NCBI RefSeq assembly: GCF_010378095.1
Contig: NZ_WNJL01000023.1
Location: 62,001 to 126,000 of the forward strand
From: Acidithiobacillus ferrianus
GTDB lineage: Bacteria > Pseudomonadota > Gammaproteobacteria > Acidithiobacillales > Acidithiobacillaceae
DNA length: 64,000 bases
Direction: 5' to 3'
Translations under genes and position numbers: made by a program
Notes under the pieces: model-generated
The model's input: the letters and a program-made list of their open reading frames with translations, nothing else
What the model was told of the DNA's origin: nothing
Databases searched by the model: none
Part shown: in pieces, positions 40,978 to 51,938 of the stretch
Layout: each line of letters opens with the position of its first letter
How positions within the stretch are numbered: the first letter of the stretch is position 1

Positions 40978-42009
40978 TCACTGGCCCAGATTCCTGTTCC
41001 AGTACGCCTCAATCTGCGTCACCGTAGTTTTTGGTAATGGCACATAATCCAGGCGCCTGGCTTCTGCTTGCGCCTGCGGGGCTGTCAGGAACCAGCGCGC
41101 AAACTTCAGGACTCCGGCATTAGCCGGCTTATCGGCGTCCTTGCGCATAAGGATGTAAGTCGCAGCGGCAATGGGCCAACTCCGGGCACCCGGCTGGTTG
41201 GTGAGAATCATGTAGAAATCCTCTACCTTGGTAAAGTCCGCATTCGCCGCAGCGGCCTGGAAAGTGGCCAGATCAGGGGCCACCACTGTGCCCGCAGCAT
41301 TGATCATTTTGCCGTAGGCCATGTGATTTTCCTTGGCATAGGCATATTCCACATAGCCGATGGCACCGGGAATCCGCTGTACATAGGCAGCGACGCCCGC
41401 ATTACCCTTGCCACCCACACCGACAGGCCAGGAAACGGCGGTGTTATCGCCCACCCGTTGCTTCCATTCCGGGCTGACCTTGGCCAGATAATTGGTAAAG
41501 TTGAAGGTGGTGCCGGAGCCGTCGGAACGATGGACCACGGTGATACTCATATCCGGCAGCCTGATCCCTTTATTGAGGGCGGCGATGGCCGCGTCGTTCC
41601 ACTTTTTGATCTTGCCCAGGTAAATATCGGTGAGCACGGTGCCGTTGAAGGTCAGCTCACCGGGCTTTATACCGGGGACATTCACGACGGGGGTAATGCC
41701 AATAATCACTGCCGGAAACTGGACGAGCTGGTCCTTGCTGAGATATTCAGGCTTGAGAGGCATGTCGCTGTTGGCGAACGCGACGGTCTTGGCCTTGATT
41801 TGGGCAATCCCGCCACCAGAACCGATGGCCTGATAATTCACCCTGGTGCCCGTTTTCTGCTTGTAGGTTTCTGCCCATTTGGACAGGACGGGATAAATGG
41901 CCGTGCCACCCGCGGCGGAAATGGTTTCCGCCTGCGCCAGCCCAGCCAGGCCCAGACCCAGGCCCATCGCACCCGATATCCATATCACGCTCTTGATCTT
42001 CGTCATCAT
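40978..42009 (-). CDS. pstS: Periplasmic phosphate-binding protein PstS
   Basis: Captures phosphate in the periplasm for PstCAB. From the ATG at 42009 it has 343 residues with a signal peptide (cleavage after AQA near 29). The mature chain starts with SAAGGTAIYPVLSKW; YQAIGSGGGIAQIKA, FANSDMPLK, and HRSDGSGTTFNFTNYL are the phosphate-contact segments. It is the first gene of pstSCAB-phoU-ppx, directly downstream of a Pho box. Confidence 0.96.
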   Translation of the reverse strand: MMTKIKSVIWISGAMGLGLGLAGLAQAETISAAGGTAIYPVLSKWAETYKQKTGTRVNYQAIGSGGGIAQIKAKTVAFANSDMPLKPEYLSKDQLVQFPAVIIGITPVVNVPGIKPGELTFNGTVLTDIYLGKIKKWNDAAIAALNKGIRLPDMSITVVHRSDGSGTTFNFTNYLAKVSPEWKQRVGDNTAVSWPVGVGGKGNAGVAAYVQRIPGAIGYVEYAYAKENHMAYGKMINAAGTVVAPDLATFQAAAANADFTKVEDFYMILTNQPGARSWPIAAATYILMRKDADKPANAGVLKFARWFLTAPQAQAEARRLDYVPLPKTTVTQIEAYWNRNLGQ

Positions 42010-42046
42010 ACGCCCCCGCACAGGTTGAGTGAAACGCCGCACAGAA

Positions 42047-42078
42047 ACTATAGCAAGTACTTATGTCACTTTTATGAC
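42047..42078 (-). promoter_or_regulatory. Pho box and -10 element of the pst operon
   Basis: On the minus strand, GTCATAAAAGTGACAT (42078-42063) closely follows the PhoB consensus of two 7-base half sites 11 bases apart. TATAGT (42052-42047) lies ten bases further on, the spacing of PhoB-activated promoters in which the box replaces the -35 element. The box overlaps the stop codon of phoR. PhoB control is inferred from the site and from the adjacent phoBR genes. Confidence 0.75.
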
Positions 42079-43400
42079 GCCGCCGGGTTCGGAGGAATGC
42101 TGCGAGCGAGATGGAGCGGAAACACTACGGTAAAAGTGGACCCCTTACCCACTTCACTGGTGACCTCCAGGTGCCCCTGATAACGTTCGACCGCGTGACG
42201 CACAATGGCCAATCCCAGCCCGGTGCCGCCCACACGCCGGGAACGGCCCTTGTCCACCCGATAAAAACGCTCGGTAATACGCTGCAGGTGTTCCGCGGCG
42301 ATGCCGTCACCCGTGTCCTGTACCACGAAGCGCAGGTGGTCCGAACACCGCTCCCATCGCACCCGGATAGCCCGCTCCGCCGGGGAATATTTGACGGCAT
42401 TCTCCAGCAGATTGCGGACGATGCTGGTGAGGTCTATGGTTTCGGCAACGATACCCAGGTTGGCATCCAGCGCTGTGTCGATCTGCAAGCGCTTCTGGAC
42501 AACGGCCGGGGACATGGCGTCCAGGGTGTTATGGACCATATCCGCAAGCATCAGGGTTTCGCAGTGCTCCGGGTTGGCCTCGGCGGCTTCCATACGCGCC
42601 AGAGACAGCAGATCCTCGACCAGGGATTGCATCCGCAGGGCCTGTTGTTCCATGAGACGAAGCTGGCTGCCGACCTCGTCATCGGCGGCAAGGGGACTGT
42701 CCAGCATGTTCTCCAAAAAACCCCGCACCACCGTCAGCGGGCTACGCAACTCGTGGGACACATTGGCCACGAAGTCCTGGCGGACCTGCTCGAGCTGGCG
42801 GATGCGGGTCACGTCCCGGAAAATGACCAGAGCGCCGGCGTCGGCAAGGGGGTAGCGCATGCCCTCCAATATTTGTTGCGCATCCGCCGGAGCCGGGAGC
42901 TGCAGAGTGGGCGGCCCCTCGCCGGCCAGAAACGCGCGCAGATGCGGGGTTCGCAACCAGAACGCCAGCGGCTTGCCCGCGTCATCCGGCCATTGCAACT
43001 GCAGCAGACGGATACCGGACGGATTGACCCAGAGCAACTGGCCGCGTTCATCCATGAGCACGACGACGTCGGGCATGGCTTGCAGGGCATCGCGTAATTG
43101 CACGATCTGGGCGCTTAACTGGCGATGTTGCGCCTCCTGATCGCGCCGCCAGTGATACCCCTCGGCGAAAGTTTCCTCCCACATCCCTCCCGCCAATGGC
43201 GGCAAGAGTGTATTCGGGTTGCGGAACCAGGCACTGAAACTCTGGGACTGCTGACGATGCCAACCGACCCACAGCGCCAGCAGGAAGGCAATGACGACCA
43301 GGGGCAGGTACGACCAGGCACGCAGATCATCGGCGGCAAGAAAAATCGGGATGAGCGCCCAGAGCGCGATGGGAGAGAACCAGGCCCGCAAATATCTCAC
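42072..43400 (-). CDS. phoR: Phosphate sensor histidine kinase PhoR
   Basis: Membrane histidine kinase that phosphorylates PhoB when phosphate is scarce. The 442-residue protein starts with GTG. Two N-terminal helices (about 5-48) anchor it; no periplasmic sensor loop is present, as expected when PstSCAB/PhoU sense phosphate. A PAS domain (about 100-190), the H-box FVANVSHELRSPLTVVRGF (about 205-223) and an ATPase domain (NLLENAVKYSP, DTGDGIAAEH, GTGLGLAIV) follow. It is downstream of phoB, 39 bases away. Confidence 0.94.
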   Translation of the reverse strand: MRYLRAWFSPIALWALIPIFLAADDLRAWSYLPLVVIAFLLALWVGWHRQQSQSFSAWFRNPNTLLPPLAGGMWEETFAEGYHWRRDQEAQHRQLSAQIVQLRDALQAMPDVVVLMDERGQLLWVNPSGIRLLQLQWPDDAGKPLAFWLRTPHLRAFLAGEGPPTLQLPAPADAQQILEGMRYPLADAGALVIFRDVTRIRQLEQVRQDFVANVSHELRSPLTVVRGFLENMLDSPLAADDEVGSQLRLMEQQALRMQSLVEDLLSLARMEAAEANPEHCETLMLADMVHNTLDAMSPAVVQKRLQIDTALDANLGIVAETIDLTSIVRNLLENAVKYSPAERAIRVRWERCSDHLRFVVQDTGDGIAAEHLQRITERFYRVDKGRSRRVGGTGLGLAIVRHAVERYQGHLEVTSEVGKGSTFTVVFPLHLARSIPPNPAAS

Positions 43401-43439
43401 CCTGGAAGAGTGCCCTGCCCACCGGTGCGGGGTGTGCTG

Positions 43440-44168
43440 TCACCCATCCGCCACTCCCCGTTCAAAGCCCAAAGCGCTGCAGCGGTAGCCTTCGCCACGG
43501 ACCGTTTCGATGATGTGCGCGTAGCCATGATGGTCCAACCCCCGCCGCAGGCGCCGGATGTGGACATCCACCGTGCGCTCTTCGATAAAGCTCTGGCGTC
43601 CCCAGATTTGGTCCAACAGCATGTCCCGCGAGAAGACCCGTTCCGGATTGGTCACAAAGAGACGCAACAGACGAAACTCCGTGGGACCGAGGTGGATCTG
43701 CACCTCGCCGGCATAGACCCGGTGCGCGCGCAGGTCCACATGCAGGTTGCCGAGACGCACCCGGCTGGCCGTCGTACTGCCATAACTGCGGCGCAGCAAG
43801 GCATTCACCCGCGCCACCAACTCGCGTGGGGAAAAAGGTTTGGCGAGATAGTCGTCGGCGCCGGATTCGAGGCCGTGTACCCGGTCCCCCTCCTCCCCGC
43901 GCGCGGTCAGCAGAATGATGGGCAACTTCTGCGTCTCTTCACGACGGCGCAAGGCCCGGCACCAAGCGAGCCCGTTCTCGCCGGGCAGCATCCAGTCCAG
44001 CACGAGCAATTGCGGCCCCCAGGTGAGGAGCGTGTCCTCGGCCGATTCGACACTCCCCTCGCAGCGCACGTCAAACCCCTGGCGCTGCAGAGTGACGCGC
44101 AGCAGTTCCTGAATGCCCTCCTCATCTTCCACCACCAGGACCCGGGAAGATGCCTTGCCTTCGTCCAT
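43440..44168 (-). CDS. phoB: Phosphate response regulator PhoB
   Basis: OmpR-family activator of the Pho regulon. In 242 residues it has a receiver domain with acidic pocket VVEDEE near 12-17, phospho-acceptor Asp in VLDWMLPGENG near 58, and Lys in DYLAKPFSPREL near 110. A winged helix follows, with LGPTEFRLLRLF and the recognition region VDVHIRRLRRGL. It should act at the Pho box before pstS. Confidence 0.95.
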   Translation of the reverse strand: MDEGKASSRVLVVEDEEGIQELLRVTLQRQGFDVRCEGSVESAEDTLLTWGPQLLVLDWMLPGENGLAWCRALRRREETQKLPIILLTARGEEGDRVHGLESGADDYLAKPFSPRELVARVNALLRRSYGSTTASRVRLGNLHVDLRAHRVYAGEVQIHLGPTEFRLLRLFVTNPERVFSRDMLLDQIWGRQSFIEERTVDVHIRRLRRGLDHHGYAHIIETVRGEGYRCSALGFERGVADG

Positions 44169-44335
44169 ATCTGCCTTTTGCCCGGAACAGGCGCCTTATC
44201 CGTAAATGGGTATGCGAGCCTGGGCGGAACGCCAGAACTCACCCGTCAAGATAACCCGGCCAGCACGGAATGGGAAGAACTCCACCCGCCAAAGCCGGCA
44301 CTGAATAAGCAACATCCCGGTGATATAGGCTGACC

Positions 44336-44366
44336 GGCTTCCCGGGCGCGACGCCGTTGGGAAGCC
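44336..44366. repeat. Inverted repeat downstream of rhlE
   Basis: GGCTTCCC at 44336-44343 pairs perfectly with GGGAAGCC at 44359-44366, seven bases after the rhlE stop on the minus strand. A GC-rich 15-base loop and the absence of a T tract make it a weak terminator candidate. The rest of 44169-44335 shows no gene. Confidence 0.4.
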
Positions 44367-44372
44367 CCTGGA

Positions 44373-45629
44373 TCAGGCGCGGCGGGCCCGTCCAGAAAAG
44401 GGATTTCCGGTGCCCGGCTTGCCACGTCCCGCCGACTGGGCAGGACGGCGCGGCGCCGAAGCGGGCGCACGACCGGGTACGACGCGACGCGGCTCGAAAC
44501 CCACGACCACCTCGCGCGTGAACGAGCGACGCAACAATTTCTCCACATCCTGTAACTGCTTGTGTTCTTCGCTGCAGACCAGGGATACCGCCTGCCCGCT
44601 GTTTCCGGCGCGGCCCGTGCGACCGATGCGGTGGACATAATCTTCAGGGACGTGGGGCAGTTCAAAGTTGACCACATGGGGAAGTTCCGTGATATCGATG
44701 CCACGGGCGGCAATATCGGTGGCTACCAGCACCCGCACCTTGCCTTCCTTAAACTCCGCGAGCGCTCGGGTGCGTGCGCCCTGACTCTTGTCGCCATGAA
44801 TGGCCATCGCCTGCACACCGTCCTGAGACAGATGTTTCGCCAGCCGATCCGCACCATGCTTGGTGCGGGTGAAGACCAGCACCTGCCCCCATTGATGGGT
44901 GGCGATAAGATGCGCCAGGAGGTCGCGTTTACGGTCCTGATCCACGGCAAAGATCCGCTGGGCGACCGTATCGGCGGTGGCGTTGCGTGCCGCGACCTCG
45001 ACCCTGACCGGGTCGTTCAGCAGGCCGTCGGCCAGTCCGCGGATCTCCGGCGAAAACGTCGCCGAGAACAGCAGGTTTTGACGCTTTTTCGGCAACAGGG
45101 CCAGGATACGCCGAATGTCACGAATAAAACCCATGTCGAGCATGCGGTCGGCCTCATCGAGCACCAAGATTTCGACATGGGAGAGATCGACGCTGCGCTG
45201 TTGAACATGGTCCAGCAGACGACCGGGGGTGGCGACCAATACATCCACACCGCGGCGCAGCTTCTGCATCTGCGGGTTGATCTTGACCCCTCCGATGAGC
45301 ATCAGCGCACGCAAGGAAAGATAGCGTCCGTACAGTTGCACGCTCTCCTCCACCTGCGCCGCCAACTCACGGGTGGGGACCAGAATCAGCGCCCGCACCC
45401 GGGAAGGACCACGCGGAGCGGTATCCACGGTGGCGGAGAGCTGGTGCAGAATGGGCATGGCAAACGCGGCGGTCTTGCCCGTGCCCGTCTGCGCGCCGGC
45501 CAACAGATCGACACCAGACAAGACCACCGGGATGGCCTGTGCCTGAATGGGGGTGGGGGTGGTGTAACCGCGCTCGGCGGCGGCACGCCAAATAGGCTCG
45601 GAAAGCCCTAGGGATTCAAAAGATGACAT
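44373..45629 (-). CDS. rhlE: DEAD-box RNA helicase, RhlE-like
   Basis: ATP-dependent RNA helicase that remodels ribosomal or messenger RNA. The 418-residue protein contains the Q motif, [11 protein letters not shown] (Walker A), [19 protein letters not shown], and [10 protein letters not shown] in order. A basic Arg/Gly/Pro-rich tail of about 45 residues (from 375) should bind RNA. GGAG lies nine bases upstream of the ATG. It stands alone between non-coding stretches. RhlB or SrmB naming is possible, but tail and motif spacing suit RhlE best. Confidence 0.88.
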   Translation of the reverse strand: MSSFESLGLSEPIWRAAAERGYTTPTPIQAQAIPVVLSGVDLLAGAQTGTGKTAAFAMPILHQLSATVDTAPRGPSRVRALILVPTRELAAQVEESVQLYGRYLSLRALMLIGGVKINPQMQKLRRGVDVLVATPGRLLDHVQQRSVDLSHVEILVLDEADRMLDMGFIRDIRRILALLPKKRQNLLFSATFSPEIRGLADGLLNDPVRVEVAARNATADTVAQRIFAVDQDRKRDLLAHLIATHQWGQVLVFTRTKHGADRLAKHLSQDGVQAMAIHGDKSQGARTRALAEFKEGKVRVLVATDIAARGIDITELPHVVNFELPHVPEDYVHRIGRTGRAGNSGQAVSLVCSEEHKQLQDVEKLLRRSFTREVVVGFEPRRVVPGRAPASAPRRPAQSAGRGKPGTGNPFSGRARRA

Positions 45630-45817
45630 AAATTTTTACTCCGAAAACACCGGCCTCGCCACAAGGGCGCCAGTCTATGGCAGACGCTTCATCAAGGTGG
45701 GAACCCGTGCGACGCGCGTCCTGCAGACTGGAGCCTGACGGCGAGCGTACTCTAACGGAACGCGCGCACAAATGCGAGGGATATTCTCCAGGGACAAACG
45801 CGAGACCGGCCAAACCC

Positions 45818-46831
45818 TCAGTCGGCGTATTCCGCGGTAAGCTCCTCGATGCGACCAAGCCGTTCGGGCGTCAGCTTTGCCAGCACCTCCAGCGCACCCA
45901 GGTTCTCCTGAAGCTGCGCGAGGCGGGACGCGCCGAGGATCACGGTGCTTACCTTGGGATTAGAGGCCACCCAGGCGAGCGCCAGTTGGGCCATCGTACA
46001 GCGCATTGATCGAGCGATCTCTTCCAGAGCATCCACGGCCGCGTTTTTGCGCTTGTCCAGGAGTTCGCCATGCAGGAAAGACAAATGGCCCATGGCGCCC
46101 CGGCTGCCTTCAGGCACCCCCCGCCGGTATTTGCCGGTGAGCAGTCCAGACGCGAGGGGACTCCAGGTGGTGAGGCCCAAACCGATGTCCGCATAAAGGC
46201 GAGCGTACTCCTGTTCGACCTTGCGCCGGTGAAAGAGATGATATTGCGGTTGCTCCATGACCGGTTTGTGCAAATGATGCCGGTCCGCAATCTCCCATGC
46301 CGCGCGGATTTCATCGGCGCTCCACTCGCTGGTGCCCCAGTACAGCGCCTTGCCTCGCTCGATGATGTCATGCATGGCCCAGACGGTTTCTTCTATGGGC
46401 GTATGGGGGTCGGCGCGATGACAGAAAATCAGATCCAGGTGCTCCAGACCGAGGCGTTGCAGGCTGCCGTCGACGGCCTGCATCAGATACTTGCGATTGA
46501 GGGTATTCTGACCGTTGATGTGGGGCTGCTCGGCACCACCCCGGTCCAGTCCCCAGAAAAATTTGCTGGAAATGATGTAATCCAGACGCTTCCAGCCCAG
46601 TTGCTTCAGCGCCTGGCCCATCAGAATTTCACTCTCCCCGTTGGCGTACACCTCGGCGTTGTCGAAAAAGTTCACGCCCGCGTCCCGCGCCACGGCCATC
46701 ATCTGGCGCACGCCGGAGATATCCATCTGATTGTGGAAAGTTACCCAGGACCCCAGGGAAAACAGGCTGACCTGCAACCCGCTACGGCCGAGGCGACGAT
46801 AGGTCATGGGGTATGGTACCGATTCAGACAT
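45818..46831 (-). CDS. Aldo/keto reductase, potassium-channel beta-subunit-like
   Basis: NADPH-dependent oxidoreductase with a TIM barrel, 337 residues from the ATG at 46831; the open frame to 47146 overlaps mnmA and is not credible upstream. The catalytic tetrad is visible as Asp and Tyr in [11 protein letters not shown] near 50-60, Lys in SSKFFWG near 87, and His in LIFCHRADP near 132. The GASR loop and the segment [12 protein letters not shown] place it near the Kv-beta/YghZ group, whose members reduce aldehydes such as methylglyoxal. The physiological substrate is unknown. Confidence 0.87.
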   Translation of the reverse strand: MSESVPYPMTYRRLGRSGLQVSLFSLGSWVTFHNQMDISGVRQMMAVARDAGVNFFDNAEVYANGESEILMGQALKQLGWKRLDYIISSKFFWGLDRGGAEQPHINGQNTLNRKYLMQAVDGSLQRLGLEHLDLIFCHRADPHTPIEETVWAMHDIIERGKALYWGTSEWSADEIRAAWEIADRHHLHKPVMEQPQYHLFHRRKVEQEYARLYADIGLGLTTWSPLASGLLTGKYRRGVPEGSRGAMGHLSFLHGELLDKRKNAAVDALEEIARSMRCTMAQLALAWVASNPKVSTVILGASRLAQLQENLGALEVLAKLTPERLGRIEELTAEYAD

Positions 46832-46836
46832 GTGCT

Positions 46837-48086
<1,250 letters not shown>

Positions 48087-48099
48087 GGCGCCGCCCGGC

Positions 48100-48294
48100 T
48101 CAGTTCCGCTCCGCCAGCCAGGCCATCTGGATGGCTTCGAGAATGCCTTCACTGGATTGTTCCGGTTCGCCCTCAAAATCGGGTAATTCCAGTATCCAGC
48201 GATGCAGATCGGTGAAACGCAGATGGGCCACGTCGACGTCCGGGTGGGCTTCATCCAGCGCAATGGCCAGTTCCATGGTGTCGGTCCAGCGCAT
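48100..48294 (-). CDS. iscX: Fe-S assembly protein IscX
   Basis: Small acidic protein that binds IscS and iron and tunes the rate of cluster assembly. The 64-residue sequence starts MRWTDTMELAIALDEAHPD and ends with ILEAIQMAWLAE, a close match to IscX/YfhJ over the full length. Its start overlaps the fdx stop by one base. Confidence 0.93.
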   Translation of the reverse strand: MRWTDTMELAIALDEAHPDVDVAHLRFTDLHRWILELPDFEGEPEQSSEGILEAIQMAWLAERN

Positions 48295-48632
48295 CAGTGC
48301 CGCTCCTTTTCCAGATTGATGGTGTATTTGGGGATTTCAATGACCAATTCGGTATCGGCCACTTTGGCCTGACAACTGAGGCGGGAAGTAGGCTCCAGAC
48401 CCCAAGCCTTATCGAGCAGGTCTTCTTCCTTTTCTTCCGCCGCCTCCAGGCTATCAAAGCCCTCGCGCAAAATCACATGGCAGGTCGTGCAGGCGCAGGA
48501 CATCTCGCAGGCGTGCTCGATGGGAATGTCATTGCGCAGTGCCGCGGCGATAATGGTTTCCCCTGGGTCGGCCTCGAACTCCGCTCCCTCGGGACAGATT
48601 TCCGGGTTGGGCAGGACACGTATTTTGGTCAT
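48294..48632 (-). CDS. fdx: ISC-type [2Fe-2S] ferredoxin
   Basis: Electron donor for cluster assembly on IscU. The 112-residue adrenodoxin-type ferredoxin has cluster ligands C42, C48, C51 and C87, with an additional Cys at 46. It starts the base after the hscA stop. Confidence 0.95.
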   Translation of the reverse strand: MTKIRVLPNPEICPEGAEFEADPGETIIAAALRNDIPIEHACEMSCACTTCHVILREGFDSLEAAEEKEEDLLDKAWGLEPTSRLSCQAKVADTELVIEIPKYTINLEKERH

Positions 48633-50495
48633 TCAGTCTCCCAGATCATCGATGGAACGGCCGGCGATGGCGCGGCGCAAAGCACTGTCCATGCGCCGCT
48701 GCACCAGAGGTTCGGCGGCCGCTTCCACCGCTTCGGCGGCGTGCGTGATGGCGTCCGCATCCGTGCCAGAAAGCGCCGCGGCGAGCGCGGCGCCGGCTTT
48801 GTCCAAGGCTTCCCGCTCCGCCGGTTCCAGCAGATCGGCGTCGGCGGCCAAAGCCGTACGCAAGGCTTCGCGCACCCGCTCACCCTCCACTTTGGCTTCC
48901 GACAGACGTCGCCTGACCACATCTTCGGCGCCATGGGCGAACGAGTCCTGCAGCATCCTGGCGATTGCTTCGTCATCCAGACCATAAGACGGCTTGACGA
49001 CAACCTCCGAACGCACCCCAGTGCTCACCTCCTCGGCGCGCACGGCCAGCAGGCCATCGGCATCCACCTGAAAAGTCACCAGAATCCGCGCCGCGCCGGC
49101 CACCATGGGCGGAATGCCGCGCAGACTGAAGCGCGCCAGCGAACGGCAGTCCTGCACCAAATCGCGCTCCCCTTGCAAGACGTGGATGCTCATGGCCGTC
49201 TGACCATCCTTGAAGGTGGTGAACTCCTGCGCCCGTGCCACCGGAATGGGGGTGTTGCGGGGAATGATTTTTTCCACCAGCCCGCCCATGGTTTCCAGAC
49301 CGAGGGACAGCGGCAGCACGTCCATGAGCAGCAAATCTTCGCGCTGATTGCCCACCAGGGCATCGGCCTGAATGGCAGCGCCCAGGGCCACCACCTGATC
49401 GGGATCGATGTCCGTCAGGGGCGTTTGCCGAAAGAATTCCTCCACCATCGCGCGCACGGCGGGAACACGGGTGGCGCCGCCCACCAGCACCACGCCGTCA
49501 ATCTCATCCAGCTTTAAACCGGCATCCCGCAGCGCCCGTCGGCAGGCCGGGAGGGTCCGCTGAATAACCGGCTGCATCAGGGACTCCAACTGGCCACGCG
49601 ACAGTATTATCTCGTGCGCCGCGCGGCCGGACGGTGCCAGCACTATCAGCGTTTCGTCGACCGCGCTGAGCGCCTCTTTGGCGGTGCGCGCCTGCTGCAG
49701 CACCCGCCGCCGCCAGAGGGGATCGGACGCATTCCCTCCCGCCTCCCGCATCAGCCATTCGGCCAACGCATGATCCATATCGTCGCCGCCCAGGGCGGAG
49801 TCGCCGGCGGTCGCCAGCACCTCAAAAACCCCCGCCTGCAGGTGCAATATGGAAATGTCGAAGGTTCCGCCGCCCAGGTCGTAGATGGCAAAGATGCCTT
49901 CGCTGCCCTTGTCCAGACCATAGGCCACCGCCGCGGCGGTCGGCTCCGCCAGCAGGCGCAGCACATTCAGCCCCGCCAGACGGGCCGCATCTTTGGTGGC
50001 CTGACGCTGGGCCTCGTCGAAATAAGCGGGCACCGTGATCACCGCACCCTCCGGTTCGCCACCCAGGGTTTCCACCGCCCGCTCTTTGAGTACCCGCAAT
50101 ATTTCGGCGGACACCTCCACGGGGGATTTTTCACCCGCCACCGTACGCAGGCGCACCATACCCTCCCCAGGAACAAGGTCGTAGGGTAGGTGCCCGGCGA
50201 GGGTCTGCACATCACCATGGCCGCGCCCCATGAGGCGTTTCACCGAGGCGATGGTATTGTGCGGGTCCTGCCCGGCGGCTGCGGCCGCGGGATAGCCGAC
50301 ATGCACACTGCCACCACCGAGGTAGCGCACCACCGAGGGCAGCAGATACTGACCCTCATGATCGCGCATGACGGTGGGCACCGCCGACAATACGGAGGCC
50401 ACCAGCGAGTGGGTGGTCCCCAGGTCGATGCCGATAGCCAGCCGCCGCTGATGCGGTTCGGCGGCCATGCCCGGTTCCGCAATTTGCATTAACGC
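48633..50495 (-). CDS. hscA: Hsp70-type chaperone HscA
   Basis: Specialised Hsp70 that releases clusters from IscU, driven by HscB. From 50495 it has 620 residues. The nucleotide-binding domain has [12 protein letters not shown] near 24-35, [17 protein letters not shown] and [13 protein letters not shown], with the substrate domain from about 400. The partner motif on IscU, LPPVK, is present in this window. It is 36 bases after hscB. Confidence 0.95.
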   Translation of the reverse strand, partial: ALMQIAEPGMAAEPHQRRLAIGIDLGTTHSLVASVLSAVPTVMRDHEGQYLLPSVVRYLGGGSVHVGYPAAAAAGQDPHNTIASVKRLMGRGHGDVQTLAGHLPYDLVPGEGMVRLRTVAGEKSPVEVSAEILRVLKERAVETLGGEPEGAVITVPAYFDEAQRQATKDAARLAGLNVLRLLAEPTAAAVAYGLDKGSEGIFAIYDLGGGTFDISILHLQAGVFEVLATAGDSALGGDDMDHALAEWLMREAGGNASDPLWRRRVLQQARTAKEALSAVDETLIVLAPSGRAAHEIILSRGQLESLMQPVIQRTLPACRRALRDAGLKLDEIDGVVLVGGATRVPAVRAMVEEFFRQTPLTDIDPDQVVALGAAIQADALVGNQREDLLLMDVLPLSLGLETMGGLVEKIIPRNTPIPVARAQEFTTFKDGQTAMSIHVLQGERDLVQDCRSLARFSLRGIPPMVAGAARILVTFQVDADGLLAVRAEEVSTGVRSEVVVKPSYGLDDEAIARMLQDSFAHGAEDVVRRRLSEAKVEGERVREALRTALAADADLLEPAEREALDKAGAALAAALSGTDADAITHAAEAVEAAAEPLVQRRMDSALRRAIAGRSIDDLGD

Positions 50496-50531
50496 CATGA
50501 TATATCGCCTTGATTGTAGAGGTTTCGCCAC

Positions 50532-51149
50532 TCAGGCATTCTGCAAAGACTCTGCGCTGCGGTCTATCTCGCCGAGGAGTTTATCGAGAAACTGCAGTTC
50601 GCGCACTGCCGATCCGGCAGCTTCCGGCTCGGTGCAAGGCAAGGTCGCGAGCAATCCCCGGAGCCGTTGCACCAGGTGTGCCCCTGCCGTATCCGCTTCC
50701 TGACGCAAAGCCTCCATACCCGTCATATCGCGTGCCGCCACGAGATCTTCCAGACGTTCGCGATAGATCATCTGCGTCATCAGCAGCGTGGGATCGGCGA
50801 CCTTCACCCGCTCACCCAGCGCATCCACGCCCTGACGCTGCAAGAGATAATCAGCGCGCCGCAGGGGATCCCGCAATATGGCCAAGGCCTCGTTGAGGCG
50901 GGTGCTCCATTCCAGCGAATGGCGTCTCACCGTCGGCTCCGCCTGGGCGAAGCGATCGGGATGCAGGCCTTTTTGCAACGCCAGCACCCGCGCCCGCAAT
51001 GCCTGCACGTCCAGATCATAGGTTTCTGGCAGGCCCGCCACCGCGAAGAGCGACAAATCAGCACGAAAAGGCTGCACCGCCCCGCAGGAAGCGCAAAGTG
51101 CGGGGGGAGCACCCAGCTCCGCCCCGCACTGGAAGCAGGAATCCGCCAT
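50532..51149 (-). CDS. hscB: J-domain co-chaperone HscB with N-terminal zinc finger
   Basis: Brings IscU to HscA and stimulates its ATPase. The 205-residue protein has the J-domain HPD motif at 63-65 within LQKGLHPDRF, and the C-terminal IscU-binding helices (about 115-200). Unlike E. coli HscB it begins with a four-cysteine element (C5, C8, C19, C22), like the zinc-binding N-terminus of mitochondrial HSC20. It starts overlapping the iscA stop by one base. Confidence 0.92.
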   Translation of the reverse strand: MADSCFQCGAELGAPPALCASCGAVQPFRADLSLFAVAGLPETYDLDVQALRARVLALQKGLHPDRFAQAEPTVRRHSLEWSTRLNEALAILRDPLRRADYLLQRQGVDALGERVKVADPTLLMTQMIYRERLEDLVAARDMTGMEALRQEADTAGAHLVQRLRGLLATLPCTEPEAAGSAVRELQFLDKLLGEIDRSAESLQNA

Positions 51150-51472
51150 CAGGTCGTAAAGCTCTCGCCGCAGCCGCAGGCATCTTTGACATTGGGATTA
51201 TTGAAACGAAATCCCTCATTCAGCCCCTCGCGGGCAAAGTCCAGTTCGGTGCCATCCAGATAAATGAGACTTTTGGGATCCACAAAAAGACTTACGTCAT
51301 CATGGGGAAACACCAGATCCTCCGGATTGGGGACGTCCACAAACTCCATGACATAGGACAACCCGGAGCAACCGCTGGTTTTCACGCCAATACGGATGCC
51401 CAAGCCCTTGCCACGCTTGGCAATACTTCTGCGCACCTGCCGCGCCGCGCTTTCCGATAACGTCAGAGCCAT
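51149..51472 (-). CDS. iscA: Fe-S carrier protein IscA
   Basis: A-type carrier that delivers clusters or iron to target proteins. The 107-residue protein has its three conserved cysteines in [12 protein letters not shown] (Cys 35) and ACGCGESF near the C-terminus. It follows iscU by nine bases. Confidence 0.95.
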   Translation of the reverse strand: MALTLSESAARQVRRSIAKRGKGLGIRIGVKTSGCSGLSYVMEFVDVPNPEDLVFPHDDVSLFVDPKSLIYLDGTELDFAREGLNEGFRFNNPNVKDACGCGESFTT

Positions 51473-51481
51473 GACGGTGTC

Positions 51482-51913
51482 CTAGTGTGCCGCCTGGACA
51501 CTGGCCATTTCCGCTGGCGCGGCCACTGAAACACCCCCCTGCTTTTTCCGGTAGTCCTCCACCGCCGCTTTGATGGCGTCTTCCGCCAGCACGGAGCAAT
51601 GAATCTTGACCGGGGGCAGTTCCAACTCTTCGGCGATCTGGCTGTTCTTGATGGTCATCGCCTCCTCGAGGGTCTTGCCCTTGACCCACTCCGTCACCAG
51701 CGAGCTGGAGGCGATGGCCGAACCGCAACCATAGGTCTTGAACTTGGCATCCTCGATGATGCCCTGGCCATTTACTTTGATCTGCAGACGCATCACATCG
51801 CCGCAGGCCGGCGCGCCGACCATGCCGGTACCAACGCCGCTGTCGTTCTTGTCCATCGCCCCCACGTTGCGGGGGTTTTCATAATGCTCAATGACCTTTT
51901 CACTATATGCCAT
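51482..51913 (-). CDS. iscU: Fe-S cluster scaffold IscU
   Basis: Scaffold on which [2Fe-2S] clusters are built. With the start at 51913 the product has 143 residues with C37, D39, C63, H105 and C106 as cluster residues. LPPVK at 99-103 is the HscA recognition motif. The open frame to 52195 would lie inside iscS and is rejected. It follows iscS by 25 bases. A C-terminal tail of about 18 residues is longer than in E. coli. Confidence 0.96.
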   Translation of the reverse strand: MAYSEKVIEHYENPRNVGAMDKNDSGVGTGMVGAPACGDVMRLQIKVNGQGIIEDAKFKTYGCGSAIASSSLVTEWVKGKTLEEAMTIKNSQIAEELELPPVKIHCSVLAEDAIKAAVEDYRKKQGGVSVAAPAEMASVQAAH

Positions 51914-51938
51914 GACAGTTCTCCTCTTGTTAAGGGCC

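Noticed and set aside
48297..49517. Plus-strand open frame of 406 codons
   Set aside because: It is opposite fdx and hscA and shows no recognisable family.
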